Positions 22,301 through 31,741 of a stretch of 52,229 bases of DNA are shown here, piece by piece. This DNA is from a virus, in IMG/VR virus record IMGVR_UViG_3300029787_000064, positions 1 through 52,229 of that record; one strand, written 5' to 3'. Both the position numbers and the translations under genes were made by a program. Under the pieces are notes generated by a model, which was given only the letters and a program-made list of their open reading frames with translations, was not told the DNA's origin and made no database searches. Each line of letters opens with the position of its first letter. Position 1 is the first letter of the stretch.

Positions 22301-22534
22301 GTTTTCAGCAACACTCAAAGCAGAACGCAAAGCATTACTTTTAATACCAGTGCTACTATCGAACAATTGTTCGAGTTTATCAGCAGTATTTGGTTCTTCT
22401 TTAGACATTAATTGTCCAGTGCCTGACTGCCTAATAATATTATTTATTTGTATTGATTCTTCAAGTGTAGGCTTATCACCTACAATTGTGATATTAACTT
22501 TACCCTGTGGTGTATTTAAAACTACTTTACCCAT
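19319..22534 (-). CDS. Large internal virion / ejection protein
   Basis: In this 1071-residue protein, residues ~132-190 form a hydrophobic Gly/Ala segment (LVGGVGGAIAGQIAIPIPILG and following AAIGAGIGAGGG) that could insert into membranes. Most of the rest is Lys/Asp/Asn-rich and helical, and the C-terminus is Ala/Asn/Pro/Gln-rich. Position at the end of the tail genes, beside lysozyme and other internal-type proteins, fits podovirus ejection proteins that form a channel across the host envelope. A perfect dispersed palindrome lies in codons for EQLFD (22360-22373). Confidence 0.7.
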   Translation of the reverse strand: MGKVVLNTPQGKVNITIVGDKPTLEESIQINNIIRQSGTGQLMSKEEPNTADKLEQLFDSSTGIKSNALRSALSVAENNEEEDAILRKFDLSDDDFLRDNRGRLALTPTGASKFGQETDRNILIDEEGFSKYDFSDLAGIVPELVGGVGGAIAGQIAIPIPILGAAIGAGIGAGGGQAVEELGEAVAGVQKQDIGDIAKDVGKEATIGFVSDLTFGLAAGAFRAVRRGVTPGKDLTATELDTAGLSTSPPIDEAGNVIKPTDFARLSADEKIAAVNRTVTLEDGTVVRGGFGVKPTLSAIRAPSLVARIQAIGEKIFKTSDRLKNNNDVIKQVIDAYKEKFGLEGADAVDVGDILKRGMVDNNEQLIKAEKKAQKEIIAQMKGAVGVFKRAADENSSVDDDLFDIFKNASDQFDTFISGKFKAVDDILRDDAGSGRAGVMFINHFTDHLKRIKSDYAPQIAAKDPDGKAFQNIIDSFESVGGKLKFPKPDEKPGSFVDTSLKDPISFNQLYNLRKTLSDLRMSSNDTVKQELTNVNGTGLLDEVDNMFKQMGDEDSQLFRDLSGRLGNIGISANKFKNAGKTLKGAQAEFFEGRSMLEDLYASQSIKNLNNYKTMPGQKDKSPMNIDIYRNVVKANNPQFLQRAADFLREYGTGAKGLDDTVKTGDELANEFIARAANQFLEDAIETSGIKNFKNVKDFNGTKFQMAIKGLGTTAKELFGDKTDEILKLSDEIGGVKISGLQARNVLDQYRDAIGDSESMSGLIDKLTALSETQKILVREQRNRIINKLQDEALDLDPLEAARFLVQKQTKNSEIKPIMNYFAKNQDRAAEQKIRSYYISSMIDDFGESVMTDGKSLNAFADRILAAAEDGKLRTIFPGGVGESMEKFGKILKFNARAAEGGDLVAANIAASPFQNLGKLAKFTILGNRMLSQSYYDDIISQFNGITLKQFKKPADRAKSLGSIIGKALSQSTGQTIDNAINEAEDQIDAVLESSGVKSQIQNVTQQIGPAINQARTGINQVRNVGSAPTINPPAAGTQLAGVNISNPANAFSLGLSPQNIAIAQRTRGTP
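22360..22373. repeat. Perfect CGAACAATTGTTCG inside a coding region
   Basis: The palindrome is translated on the minus strand as EQLF plus the start of D, near the N-terminus of the 1071-residue protein. It is one of five perfect copies in the window. Confidence 0.8.
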
Positions 22535-24493
22535 TTATCTTTTTGTCAAATCTATATTAATTGTTCCGTCACTGCCGACAGTTGCACCATACTTACCTGA
22601 AGTTCCGATAGTTATGGCTTGATTAATAACTTTCATTGTGTCGTTATAACTTTGATCACTCATGTGATTTTTTCTTTGTCCAAATTCAGAGAATACGCCT
22701 TCTAATGTTCTTTGTGGTGCATCAAAAATTACACGAAGCTGTGCAAAGTTTTCTAAGTTCTCCTCTAAAGGTTTGAAAGGACTAATTTTACCAAGTAATT
22801 CTTGTAGTCTTATAATGTCACCTTCAGAAATACCATTACCAGTTTCTTTTGTTAAAAACTTTTTATATTGTGAAATAAGTCTTCTTTGTAATATTTCTAT
22901 CTGTTTTTCTTCACTTATATTGCTTTCATCTTTGTTTAATTTAAAGTCTTTTGAATAATCATCATTTCCAATGCCTAAAGGTTTAAGTAGTCTTTTACCT
23001 CTTTGTAAAATGATATTCACAGCAGATGCGTTACCTCTATTAGCTAACGCTCTAGTGAGGTCCTCCATTTGATTAATACTATCTTTGGCTTCTAACACAT
23101 TTCTATAAGCATCAGCATGAGCTTTTGCTTCAGATTGAGCATTTAAAAATACAATGTTGTTGTTACCAGCTACATAACCCTTGTTAATTTTGAGGTTAGG
23201 TTGATTTAATAATCTTGCTTCTGTAATTTTGCCTTTAGGGTCAACGCCTTTATTTACAAATTCAAGTCTTTTAATTAACAAATCATTATTTAGTTTCATT
23301 TGTTCTAATTGTTGTTTTTGACCATACTCTCTAAATTCTTTGGACACAGAAGCTAACGCATTTCTTTTTTCTTTAGCTAAAGCTAATTCTGCTTTACGAT
23401 CTGCTTTTTCCTCTTGCAATGCAAACTTCCCTGCAGCTACCTGACCAGCTCTTGCCTCTTTTCTAGCCTGTTCAAATTTAGGTAATGCTGCCTCACCAAC
23501 ACGACCAACTTCTCCTAAGATGGTAGATAATTTAAAGCCTTTACCAGCTCTGTTCTGCATAAGAGATAAGCCTAATGCCATCAAAGCAGATCTATTATCA
23601 GGTTCTCCAGATATATCTATACCTGTAGCTCTTGCAAAATCAGCTTTATAATCATCAATAGTTTTTCGTTTTTTTGGTTCACCATCATCACCAAATCTAT
23701 CTTCTATGTCTTTCATAGCATCTGTAAATAATTGAGATTGTGCTGCTTTCTTTTTAACTTCAGGATCGTTTACTGCTTGTAACTCTGCTTCGGTGTATGT
23801 GTCTGTATAATCAAGATCTTCATCTCCAGCAGTTTCCATTGCATCTTTTTGATCTTGTGCTTTTTTTGCACGTTTTATTTCATCTTGTTCAGCAGCAAAT
23901 TCACCAGGTAAATCTTGTGTGACATCTTTAGATTTAGTATCTTCTTTGACTGTTCCTGCAAACTCATCAGCAAGTTTTTCACTTTTTCTTAATTTGTCTA
24001 ATAAAGCTTTTTTCTTTATAGCTTCTCTCTCTTGAATAGTTTGTCCTAAAACAGGATTAGGTCCTAACTGACCTCTTGGGACTGTTGTGTCTATCGGCAA
24101 ACCTAATTCTAAACCACTTGTTCCAACTGCTATTTTCTCAGCAGATTTTTCTCTACCTTTTTGTGTTTGCAACGGATCTACTAAAGACTTGAGTAAAGCA
24201 GTTACACCAGCTTCACCAGCTTGGAAAGGAAGGCTCACACCTTGGTAAATTTTTCCAAAAGCTGAAGGGATATTCATTAAACTTTCAGCACCAATAAGTG
24301 CTTCTTTTCCTAAAAATGTTTCAGCATCTCCACTTCCAAGTGCACCTGTATAATCTTTAAAACCAAGAATATTTAAAGCTTCTTGTTGATCATCTCGTAG
24401 TTGGTTAAATTTGGTTGTAAAATCTTTACCTAAACCAGATCTAGGAACTAATTGATTTATTAATCCTTGTGACAATGTTTGTTTTGGAGCCAT
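22535..24493 (-). CDS. Internal virion protein, coiled-coil rich
   Basis: This 652-residue protein is highly charged. Long helical stretches include KFEQARKEARAGQVAAGKFA and QEEKADRKAELALAKEKRNA. SFGKIYQGVSLPFQAGEAG occurs near residue 70. It lies between other internal or ejection-type proteins and abuts the 1071-residue gene with no gap. No enzymatic motif is seen. An ejection protein or inner-core component is the likeliest role. Confidence 0.65.
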   Translation of the reverse strand: MAPKQTLSQGLINQLVPRSGLGKDFTTKFNQLRDDQQEALNILGFKDYTGALGSGDAETFLGKEALIGAESLMNIPSAFGKIYQGVSLPFQAGEAGVTALLKSLVDPLQTQKGREKSAEKIAVGTSGLELGLPIDTTVPRGQLGPNPVLGQTIQEREAIKKKALLDKLRKSEKLADEFAGTVKEDTKSKDVTQDLPGEFAAEQDEIKRAKKAQDQKDAMETAGDEDLDYTDTYTEAELQAVNDPEVKKKAAQSQLFTDAMKDIEDRFGDDGEPKKRKTIDDYKADFARATGIDISGEPDNRSALMALGLSLMQNRAGKGFKLSTILGEVGRVGEAALPKFEQARKEARAGQVAAGKFALQEEKADRKAELALAKEKRNALASVSKEFREYGQKQQLEQMKLNNDLLIKRLEFVNKGVDPKGKITEARLLNQPNLKINKGYVAGNNNIVFLNAQSEAKAHADAYRNVLEAKDSINQMEDLTRALANRGNASAVNIILQRGKRLLKPLGIGNDDYSKDFKLNKDESNISEEKQIEILQRRLISQYKKFLTKETGNGISEGDIIRLQELLGKISPFKPLEENLENFAQLRVIFDAPQRTLEGVFSEFGQRKNHMSDQSYNDTMKVINQAITIGTSGKYGATVGSDGTINIDLTKR

Positions 24494-24502
24494 ATTCCTA
24501 CC

Positions 24503-25429
24503 CTATGTAGACTTGCCACCACCAAAAGGTGCAATCTGTGACAATGTTGTATACGCACCTACACCTTGCAAGAATGGATTTGCAGATGGCGTGGTAGACT
24601 GCTGGAATGTTGAAGGTATTGAAGAGCTTGGCATACCTTGCAGTAAATTCTGTCCGAGTTGCAACCTTGTAAATGGTTCTTGTGCTTGTTGTAATAAATT
24701 TTGTCTTTGTGCATCAAGTTGTGCTTGTTGTTGTCCTTGTCTCATTGCACCAAGTTGAGTTAATTGTGATATGTCAGCTTGACCTAATGCTTGTTGCAAT
24801 CTACCTATGTCACCTGTTGTACCAGCTAATGTACCAAATGCTTGACCAAGACCACCCGATAAACGACCAGCGTTTTGTGCTGCTTGCAATGCTGTTGTAA
24901 ATCCTTGTGATAACAACTTTGACAAAGTATCGCCTTTTACTTGTTGCAATCCTCTTTCTGTCTCAGCTCTCTGCACACCTTCTCTTGATCCACCAAAAGC
25001 TCCAGACCTAATAGCTTGTTGTGCTGCTCCAGCTCTTCTCTGGTCAGCTTGTCTATTAAGCTCTCTCATAGAAGCGTCAATAACTTGTTGCTGAAAAGGA
25101 TTTTGAAATTGCTCAATAGCTCCTGGTTGCAAAAACTCCATGCCTTTCGTAAGAGCTTGTTGTCCTGCAAGAGCTTGACCTGCAGCACCCTCTATAAAAG
25201 GTCTAAATGAACCTGCAAGATTTTGACCAAGCGAAATAGCTTGTTCTCTAAGAGGATCCATTCCAGCAATTTGAAAACCAGGCAAGTTTAAAGGACTATC
25301 TAACAAACCAGGTGCAGTTTGTGTTTCACCATCAAACGTCCCAAAGCCTGTTTGCAATAATCTTTTTTGCAATCCTTCTAAAAATGGAGGCAATCTGTTT
25401 ATATTTTCATATGTAACTGTTTGACTCAT
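24503..25429 (-). CDS. Gln/Ala-rich internal virion protein
   Basis: This 308-residue protein includes IEQFQNPFQQQVIDASMREL then RRAGAAQQAIRSGAFGGSRE (around 108-150), the NPFQQQVID...GAFGGSR signature frequent in marine podovirus-like virions in this position. The start is ATG 25429 in a TAATG overlap with the upstream stop. It is probably part of the ejection apparatus. Confidence 0.7.
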   Translation of the reverse strand: MSQTVTYENINRLPPFLEGLQKRLLQTGFGTFDGETQTAPGLLDSPLNLPGFQIAGMDPLREQAISLGQNLAGSFRPFIEGAAGQALAGQQALTKGMEFLQPGAIEQFQNPFQQQVIDASMRELNRQADQRRAGAAQQAIRSGAFGGSREGVQRAETERGLQQVKGDTLSKLLSQGFTTALQAAQNAGRLSGGLGQAFGTLAGTTGDIGRLQQALGQADISQLTQLGAMRQGQQQAQLDAQRQNLLQQAQEPFTRLQLGQNLLQGMPSSSIPSTFQQSTTPSANPFLQGVGAYTTLSQIAPFGGGKST

Positions 25430-26232
25430 TACGCCCTCGCTTCTAAATTATCCATCATGTTATAAGCTCTTTGTATGCCCTTTCTTGAATTCCCATCTCC
25501 AAGACCTTTTACAGCATCTTTTGTTAAAACAAATTCTCCAGCCATAAGCATAGCAGGAACATCGTCTTTTGTGCCAGAACCCTCAGATGGGTCTATTCCA
25601 CCTGTGCGTCTTGGAAATCCCATTTCTCCGCCTTCTCTAGCAAAAGTAATTCCTCCAAGCTGTCCACCAGGTCCTCCAGCACCAAAAGGTCTTCTTTCAA
25701 ATTCTTTTGTTTCATCCTCATCGTCATCTCCAGCCACGAGTTGTGCTATCAATCCAGCAGTTAAACCCTCACCCAAAGGTGTGTTTAATAATCTAGAGAG
25801 TAAATTATCTCCACCTACTCCAGCAGATTTAAGTAATTCTGCACTAAATGTTTTTGGTTTAAAAGCTTCTGCAACACCTTTTGTCGCAGCTTCTGTAGGA
25901 ACTGTTGCTGAACCTGATGTTTTTGCACCAGTTCTTAAAAATTCACCACTTCCTTGTTCTCCAGCTCCAGATCCACGAACAATTGTTCCATCTGCACCTT
26001 TTGTGACAACTTGATCTGCTCCACTAAATTTATCGAAAGCAGCACCACCAACTCCTGAAATTAAAGCATTTCTAAGTGCGTCTTTGGTTTTGCCACCTAA
26101 CAATTTTGATGTTAAACCTCCTGTAATAGCTCTACTTATAAATGGATTAACTCCAGCACCAGCTATTCCAGGTCCTAAAAAGCTACCAACCAATACAGGA
26201 GCTATATCTTTTAACAGTTTTCCTAGGCTCAT
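25429..26232 (-). CDS. Virion protein with C-terminal GTKDDVPAMLMAGEFV motif
   Basis: This 267-residue protein has a Gly/Ala-rich N-terminus (VLVGSFLGPGIAGAGV), a low-complexity middle, then EGSGTKDDVPAMLMAGEFVL near 225. The last block is the D-x-V/I-P-A-M-L-x-x-GEFV motif found at the ends of many phage tail or internal proteins. ATG 26232 is the start. Confidence 0.65.
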   Translation of the reverse strand: MSLGKLLKDIAPVLVGSFLGPGIAGAGVNPFISRAITGGLTSKLLGGKTKDALRNALISGVGGAAFDKFSGADQVVTKGADGTIVRGSGAGEQGSGEFLRTGAKTSGSATVPTEAATKGVAEAFKPKTFSAELLKSAGVGGDNLLSRLLNTPLGEGLTAGLIAQLVAGDDDEDETKEFERRPFGAGGPGGQLGGITFAREGGEMGFPRRTGGIDPSEGSGTKDDVPAMLMAGEFVLTKDAVKGLGDGNSRKGIQRAYNMMDNLEARA

Positions 26233-26264
26233 GGCTTTATATTACCTTACTTTTCATAATTCGT

Positions 26265-26492
26265 CTATGTCTTTACCTTAATTGTGCCATTATCGTTAAA
26301 CAAAGCACCTACTTCTAAATCTGTATCACTTGTTGGCAAGTCCGTCAAAGTAATCTTGGTGCCTCGGAGTTCACCAGGATTTTGCAATTGTGTTACCAAT
26401 TGACTTAAACTTCTTACCATTTCATTAAAATACTGAACATCATATTCATCTGGTGGTAATGAAAAATTTGGTGGTACTAATTGTCTGCTCAT
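26265..26492 (-). CDS. 75-residue virion-region protein
   Basis: It starts MSRQLVPPNFSLPPDEYDVQ and then has a helix (YFNEMVRSLSQLVTQLQ) and a short beta tail (GALFNDNGTIKVKT). It overlaps the tail-hub gene stop (ATGA). A similar small protein often follows the tail hub in related phages. The role is unknown. Confidence 0.6.
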   Translation of the reverse strand: MSRQLVPPNFSLPPDEYDVQYFNEMVRSLSQLVTQLQNPGELRGTKITLTDLPTSDTDLEVGALFNDNGTIKVKT

Positions 26493-28030
26493 CTATCTCC
26501 ATCCGCTCTTAAATCTACTCTTGGCGTGCCTAGTCTCCAGTTTACACCTTGTGTTGTGCTTTCTACTCTAAGACCAAATGATCGTCCTCGCAATCTTAAA
26601 TGATTTAGTTCTGTAGATGCTGTTACAGTATTGGTTGATGTTTTAACAAAACCACCACCAGGACTACGTTGTGCTTTTAAAGAAAAGACGGCTTGTTTGT
26701 TATCATTACTTAACCCACTGTCACTATTGTCAAAACTTACATCTGGTATCATTCTTCGCAAAAATACAAACTGATCCCCATCTTGTACATCTATTGGACT
26801 TGATTCAATAAATGATGTAAACGCAGTGCCATCATTGTCATTACCTTTTTCATGGTTATAAACAAGATTAGAATCCGTAGCCATTGGATATTGATATACA
26901 CCTCTGTCTATCCAAGAACTTCTAGCAAGACTGCCAACATACCAAATCTTTTGATCATAGTTGTATATAACATATTTATCATTCTCTCCAGTACCACCAT
27001 TTGACACTGAATTTGTCTGTGATGGATAAAACCAAAACACCTCACCAAAAGCTGAGTTTACGCCAGCATAAACTTTATCAGATTGTGTTTCATTAAAATC
27101 TTGAAAAACATGATCTCTTACAGAACAAGGTATAACTTGAACACGACCATCATAAATATAAAAACGATCATATCCCATCCAAAATACTGCATCACCAACA
27201 GCTACTGCGGTATTGAATCCTCGAACTGTAATACTACTAGCAAGTTGATTTATACCAAAAGTAAATGGTGGACCAATAAATTGCATTGAAAACACAGAAG
27301 TATCCGTCAATACAATCATTTCTCTTCTTGTTTTTACTGCCGTAATAATTTCAGAACCAGAACCTACTCTTAAATCACCAGCAGTATTGGTTGCAGTAGG
27401 AGTCCAGAGAAATGGATTTTCTTGCGAACTAAATCTAATTAACAATCTGTCTTGTGCAGTTTGACCTATTGGATTTGCACCAAAACAAATAACATGACGA
27501 TCTCGTTCTGATACAATAACCTTACGAGATTTTGTTGGTGCAGCATCAGATAACTCTATTAAATTTTTTGCTCTTGAGGAAGTGCCTAATGTTTTATCCC
27601 AATAAAAAACAAATCCATCTCTTTGATTAAAAATCAAATCTTCTCCAAAATTGTCTTGTGACCATAAACGCAATGATCCACCACCTACGACATCTGAGGA
27701 AGCTGAACCCCATCCATCAGCACCCCATGTTCCAGCACCCCATCCAGAACCAGGTACAACTGTGTTAATACCTACGTTAAGTTGATATTCTGCGTCTGCA
27801 CTACCAGCACTTGACAAAGCGGCAGCGGCATTTGCACTTAATGTTATGACGTAACTATTTTCATCTGTGATTGATGTAATACTAAACTCATTATTTATTT
27901 GAGTATTTAAACTAGAGTTACCCGTATTTGCGTTACTAAATGTTACAAAATCTCCAGCAATAGCTCCATGTAATGTGTCATTCACAGTTACGCTGGTGCT
28001 ATCAGTTGCAGATGTAAATGTTATTGCCAT
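26489..28030 (-). CDS. Tail hub / gp10-like protein, C-terminal part
   Basis: In this 513-residue protein, segments such as RHVICFGANP, RLLIRFSSQENPFLW, GDLRVGSGSEIITAVKTRRE, VFWMGYDRFYIYDGRV and NYDQKIWYVGSL match the P22 gp10-like tail (DNA-stabilisation/tail hub) family. The N-terminal quarter of that family is encoded just upstream in the same reading frame, separated by one TAA (28034-28036), one codon and this ATG. The two parts may be a split gene, a readthrough pair, or the result of a nonsense mutation or sequence error. Confidence 0.75.
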   Translation of the reverse strand: MAITFTSATDSTSVTVNDTLHGAIAGDFVTFSNANTGNSSLNTQINNEFSITSITDENSYVITLSANAAAALSSAGSADAEYQLNVGINTVVPGSGWGAGTWGADGWGSASSDVVGGGSLRLWSQDNFGEDLIFNQRDGFVFYWDKTLGTSSRAKNLIELSDAAPTKSRKVIVSERDRHVICFGANPIGQTAQDRLLIRFSSQENPFLWTPTATNTAGDLRVGSGSEIITAVKTRREMIVLTDTSVFSMQFIGPPFTFGINQLASSITVRGFNTAVAVGDAVFWMGYDRFYIYDGRVQVIPCSVRDHVFQDFNETQSDKVYAGVNSAFGEVFWFYPSQTNSVSNGGTGENDKYVIYNYDQKIWYVGSLARSSWIDRGVYQYPMATDSNLVYNHEKGNDNDGTAFTSFIESSPIDVQDGDQFVFLRRMIPDVSFDNSDSGLSNDNKQAVFSLKAQRSPGGGFVKTSTNTVTASTELNHLRLRGRSFGLRVESTTQGVNWRLGTPRVDLRADGDR

Positions 28031-28033
28031 ACT

Positions 28034-28615
28034 TTATCCACCTATTACAACTGTTTCACCACCTGTGCCAGCACCTGTGTCTGAAACAACATTACCAGTT
28101 ATAGTGACAGTACCAATTTGACCCACGCCTTGTAAACTTGTTTGTCCTTCGTTAGTATCACCTAATTCTCCAGTTGCACTCACACCAGTTGGCAGAGCAG
28201 GAGCAAAAGTATCATTTGCTTGTGCGTTAATTGTTACAGTTCCAACTGCACCTGTGCCTATATTACTAGAAGGTGTAGCAGTTACAGTTTGTCCACCTAA
28301 ATCAAAAACAGTCACACCACTTACAACTTTTCTTCTTAATGGTGTTATATCGTTGTATCCTTGTGATTCTTCAATATAAAACTTTTGCTCTGTTCCTACT
28401 CCTAAATATTTGTTGCCTTCTAAATTTGCCCAAGCATGAAGAGATCGTGATGTGCCAACAAAAGTAGATAAACTGTATTTTTCCCAACCACCTAATTTTT
28501 CTGGAGACCCAAAACGAAATCTAATTAAATCACAATCGTTCCAACCACCTTTATTTGAGTAAGATGTTGTTTCTTTATTTATTCCTGGTCTGAACTTTAA
28601 AGACGTTATTGGCAC
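28034..28615 (-). CDS. Tail hub / gp10-like protein, N-terminal part
   Basis: This 193-residue protein has a GTG start at 28615. SLKFRPGINKETTSYSNKGG, then DCDLIRFRFGSPEKLGGW and KYLGVGTEQKFYI, is the classical beginning of the gp10-like family. The last ~90 residues (TVTATPSSNIGTGAVGTVTI and on) are Gly/Thr/Val-rich, like repeat or Ig-like inserts. It ends with TAA in frame with the 513-residue gene downstream. Confidence 0.7.
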   Translation of the reverse strand: MPITSLKFRPGINKETTSYSNKGGWNDCDLIRFRFGSPEKLGGWEKYSLSTFVGTSRSLHAWANLEGNKYLGVGTEQKFYIEESQGYNDITPLRRKVVSGVTVFDLGGQTVTATPSSNIGTGAVGTVTINAQANDTFAPALPTGVSATGELGDTNEGQTSLQGVGQIGTVTITGNVVSDTGAGTGGETVVIGG

Positions 28616-28617
28616 AA

Positions 28618-29193
28618 TTAAATCTCATCTGGAAAATCGTTTATTGGAGCATTTCCCGTAGGAATTTTGTTACTATCTACTGGTACATCAAACAATGCCA
28701 TAAATTCTGTTAAATTAGAACAGTTATTAATAGCTGTTTCTATAGAAGCACATTTTGTTCTAACGGCATCTCTGTAAGTTGTTACATCACTAGGTATGGC
28801 TGTTGATTTTTCAGCATTTCTTACAATCATCCAATCATGCTTGTTTAATTTATCTTGTGCTGTTGCTTTTGTTTTAGTTATCCAAATAGATTTTAAACCA
28901 AGTTGAACCATTTGTTTTCCAGTTATAGGGTCTGTAATTGCTTTACCATCTGAGTCAACAACATTAACGTCTGTTATACTTTTTTCTATTAGAGTTCCAT
29001 CTGTTTTTCTACCCCAATAAAAATTGTTATCAAAGGATTCAGCAGATGCAGGTGGGTCTTCCCAAGTTAAGCCATATGCTTTTTTTTGGTCATCAGTCCA
29101 AATATTCCAATTAGCTGGATGTCTTATTTTATTATCATCTACCCAACTTTTTCCCGTTTGTATTACAGTACCATCTGATTTTTTCCACGGCAT
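28618..29193 (-). CDS. Tail fibre-associated protein
   Basis: This 191-residue protein contains WKKSDGTVIQTGKSWVDDNK, IWTDDQKKAYGLTWEDPP, DPITGKQMVQLGLKSIWITK and DVTTYRDAVRTKCASIE. These blocks recur in marine phage proteins next to fibre genes and resemble tail-fibre assembly-type proteins with a C-terminal YRxxVR helix. The function is inferred from context. Confidence 0.65.
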   Translation of the reverse strand: MPWKKSDGTVIQTGKSWVDDNKIRHPANWNIWTDDQKKAYGLTWEDPPASAESFDNNFYWGRKTDGTLIEKSITDVNVVDSDGKAITDPITGKQMVQLGLKSIWITKTKATAQDKLNKHDWMIVRNAEKSTAIPSDVTTYRDAVRTKCASIETAINNCSNLTEFMALFDVPVDSNKIPTGNAPINDFPDEI

Positions 29194-29203
29194 AGTTTAT
29201 CTC

Positions 29204-31741
29204 CTATCTTGCATTACTAAATTTAAATGGCTGTTCTGCAAAAGCCATATAGATAAATGTTCCACCACTATTATTAACACCACTACCACTATCTCTTAAT
29301 TTAAAGCCAGTACTTAAAAAATCTGCTCTGTCATATGCAATTTCAGCATCAGTTAAATTAGCAAACAAGATATCATTAACAACATTTGATGGACTTCGTG
29401 TATTATCTAATATTACCCAATGGTTTGCTGAATCAATACGTTTCGTCATAATAAAAGAGGGACGAAATCCTAAATGGACATACGTTCCATCTGTAGAGCC
29501 ATTTCCAATGTATTTGTCCATTTTTGAGTAGCCTTCAACGTCAGTAAAAGCATAAATGACATAAGTGGCAGAACTTCCATTTGTATTTGTATTACTTCCT
29601 AAATTAATTAGTGTTGATGTAGGTGCTGTGCTATTCCAGTGTGTTGCTTCCACATCTTGAGCATTACTTAAATTTAAAGCTAACCAATAAGAAGCATCTG
29701 TTAAATCTTGATGATACACAACCCAATGACTAGTTGAATCTCGTCTTTTTGCTATCATCATTTTAGGTACTGCACCTAAACCATGTGCTATTGTACCATT
29801 ACTTCCAGTTCCAGTATAAGTTATAATACTAAATCCAGCATCTGTATTAGCTTGGTAAACACTATCTATTGTGCCTACACCAGTTGAACTTGCATCATTC
29901 GTAGTCGTAGTTCCACCATTTGCTTTCCAGTTCCATGCTACATAGGTATCACCACTATTATTACTTGTACTTGTGTCTCCTGTTGCTGCCCAAGTTATGC
30001 CATCTGAATCAAAACTATCTAAATCAAAATTTGTATTAGCATATCCTTCGTCTTGAGTATTTTGAGAAGATAATGCACCTGCATTAGCTCCTCTTGAGCT
30101 ATCAAACAAACCATGTCCATATGCTTGATTTCTTGTTTTTTCCCATACCCAATCTGGTTGAAAGCCTACACCAGTTAATGCTCTTGGAAAACTGCCATTT
30201 CCACTCCAAATAATTGTATTAAAATGGTCAGTCGCTTGAGTGCTTTGTGCAGGACTAATAGCTAATTTGGGCAAATTTGCTGAACACAACGCAAGAAACC
30301 CCGACGGAGGAGTGTCATAAAACTTGCCATTGCCTTCTGAATCAGTAGCATCAGCAGAACTACCATCTACACTAATTCCACCGAATGTTGGGTCTGCACC
30401 AAAATTAAAAGTGGTAACTGCACTCGCAGAATATAACCCAAGATAAGGTGTTAAAGTATTTCCTTCGGGTATTTCTCTTGCAGGTCCTCCTGCAGCTCCA
30501 TTTACATAATGTTGTACAGTCGGAGGGTCAGCATCTAAATCTAAGGCAATACCTAAAACATCTCCAACTACAAAAGTTGTTCCCCTTGCACCATCAGCAC
30601 CTGTGTAATAAACTATATCATTATCTACTGTGCCACTATCAGAAGTTCCAACATAATAATACGCACCTACGCCATCTACCCCATAATAGAAAAAACTACC
30701 AGTTGCTCTGCCATCAGTTGTTGCGTTGTGATATGTATCTACGTTTTGATATCCAACATTATATCCAATACCAATACTTCCAGAAGCACACGCTTCATAC
30801 CACCATTTACCACTATTCACTGCAAAAGTAGCTGTGTGTACACCCCATCCTACACTTCCTGCATTTGTTATTACTAAATTTCCATCTGAGGGTGTTCCTC
30901 TATTTTGATGGTCTACTGACGCAGACTTCATTACACAAAAATTGTTTTCTGGACAATCTAGTAAATTACTGTCGTGGTCAGATAAATTATTAGATGTCCA
31001 ATGATGGTTTTCTCCACTTGTATCTGCACCTATTGTTGATGTTGATGCAGTACCAGTTCCAGTTTGTTTAAATTGTAATCTAAATCCGTTTGTACCAAAT
31101 GTTAATCCACTTGTATCTATAGGAATCCAAGTTCCGTTTTTTAATTCACCAAAAGACGCAGGAGCTAATTGTGAACCGTCAATAAAATTATAATCGGCTA
31201 GATACGCATCTAAATAAAATTGGGCTCCATACGCTAATCTTCCTATGTAATGAGTTACGTTTGTATTAACTAAAGTGTCTGAATCTTCTGTAGGATAAAC
31301 AAGAGAGTAAGAAGATGTATCAAAACTTGTAACTTCTGAACCATTAACGTACAATCTTATTCTATTGGATGCTGTTGATTGTGTCGTATCAAAAGCTATA
31401 ACTATGTGATACCAGTTGGTAGTATCTCTAAAAACTTGGCTAGTTTCTAATGAGTATAATACACCAGAATTTTCACTCATAATTAAAAGTTGGTCATCGT
31501 CTTGAAATCTTACTTGATGATAACTTGAGCCACTTGAACCCATGTCAAACAAGTTTTGGTAAGAACCTATTGCTCCTCTTTTAATCCAAAAACTAATCGT
31601 AAAAGTTTTTTTGTTACCTGTAGAAAAAGTCCTAGTTAAATTTGCAGAACTTCCAGAATTAAATCTAGCTGATTGTTCGTTAGCACCATTATAAAACCCA
31701 GTGCTAGGATTAGCTAACCAAAATGCTGAGTTGTTACTCAT
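29204..31741 (-). CDS. Receptor-binding/fibre protein with LamG, SPRY-like and repeat domains
   Basis: This 845-residue protein has at residues ~15-200 a LamG/concanavalin-like fold (TFTISFWIKRGAI; WYHIVIAFD; IRLYVNGSEVTSF). Around 305-450 is a SPRY-like domain (GKWWYEACASGSIGIGY; VLGIALDLD). After 500, units starting GVGFQPDWVWEKTRN and GFRPSFIMTKRIDSANHWVI recur with YVAWNWKANGG, a module frequent in marine phage fibres. The ATG overlaps the upstream stop (TAATG). It is likely surface-exposed and host-range determining. Confidence 0.8.
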   Translation of the reverse strand: MSNNSAFWLANPSTGFYNGANEQSARFNSGSSANLTRTFSTGNKKTFTISFWIKRGAIGSYQNLFDMGSSGSSYHQVRFQDDDQLLIMSENSGVLYSLETSQVFRDTTNWYHIVIAFDTTQSTASNRIRLYVNGSEVTSFDTSSYSLVYPTEDSDTLVNTNVTHYIGRLAYGAQFYLDAYLADYNFIDGSQLAPASFGELKNGTWIPIDTSGLTFGTNGFRLQFKQTGTGTASTSTIGADTSGENHHWTSNNLSDHDSNLLDCPENNFCVMKSASVDHQNRGTPSDGNLVITNAGSVGWGVHTATFAVNSGKWWYEACASGSIGIGYNVGYQNVDTYHNATTDGRATGSFFYYGVDGVGAYYYVGTSDSGTVDNDIVYYTGADGARGTTFVVGDVLGIALDLDADPPTVQHYVNGAAGGPAREIPEGNTLTPYLGLYSASAVTTFNFGADPTFGGISVDGSSADATDSEGNGKFYDTPPSGFLALCSANLPKLAISPAQSTQATDHFNTIIWSGNGSFPRALTGVGFQPDWVWEKTRNQAYGHGLFDSSRGANAGALSSQNTQDEGYANTNFDLDSFDSDGITWAATGDTSTSNNSGDTYVAWNWKANGGTTTTNDASSTGVGTIDSVYQANTDAGFSIITYTGTGSNGTIAHGLGAVPKMMIAKRRDSTSHWVVYHQDLTDASYWLALNLSNAQDVEATHWNSTAPTSTLINLGSNTNTNGSSATYVIYAFTDVEGYSKMDKYIGNGSTDGTYVHLGFRPSFIMTKRIDSANHWVILDNTRSPSNVVNDILFANLTDAEIAYDRADFLSTGFKLRDSGSGVNNSGGTFIYMAFAEQPFKFSNAR

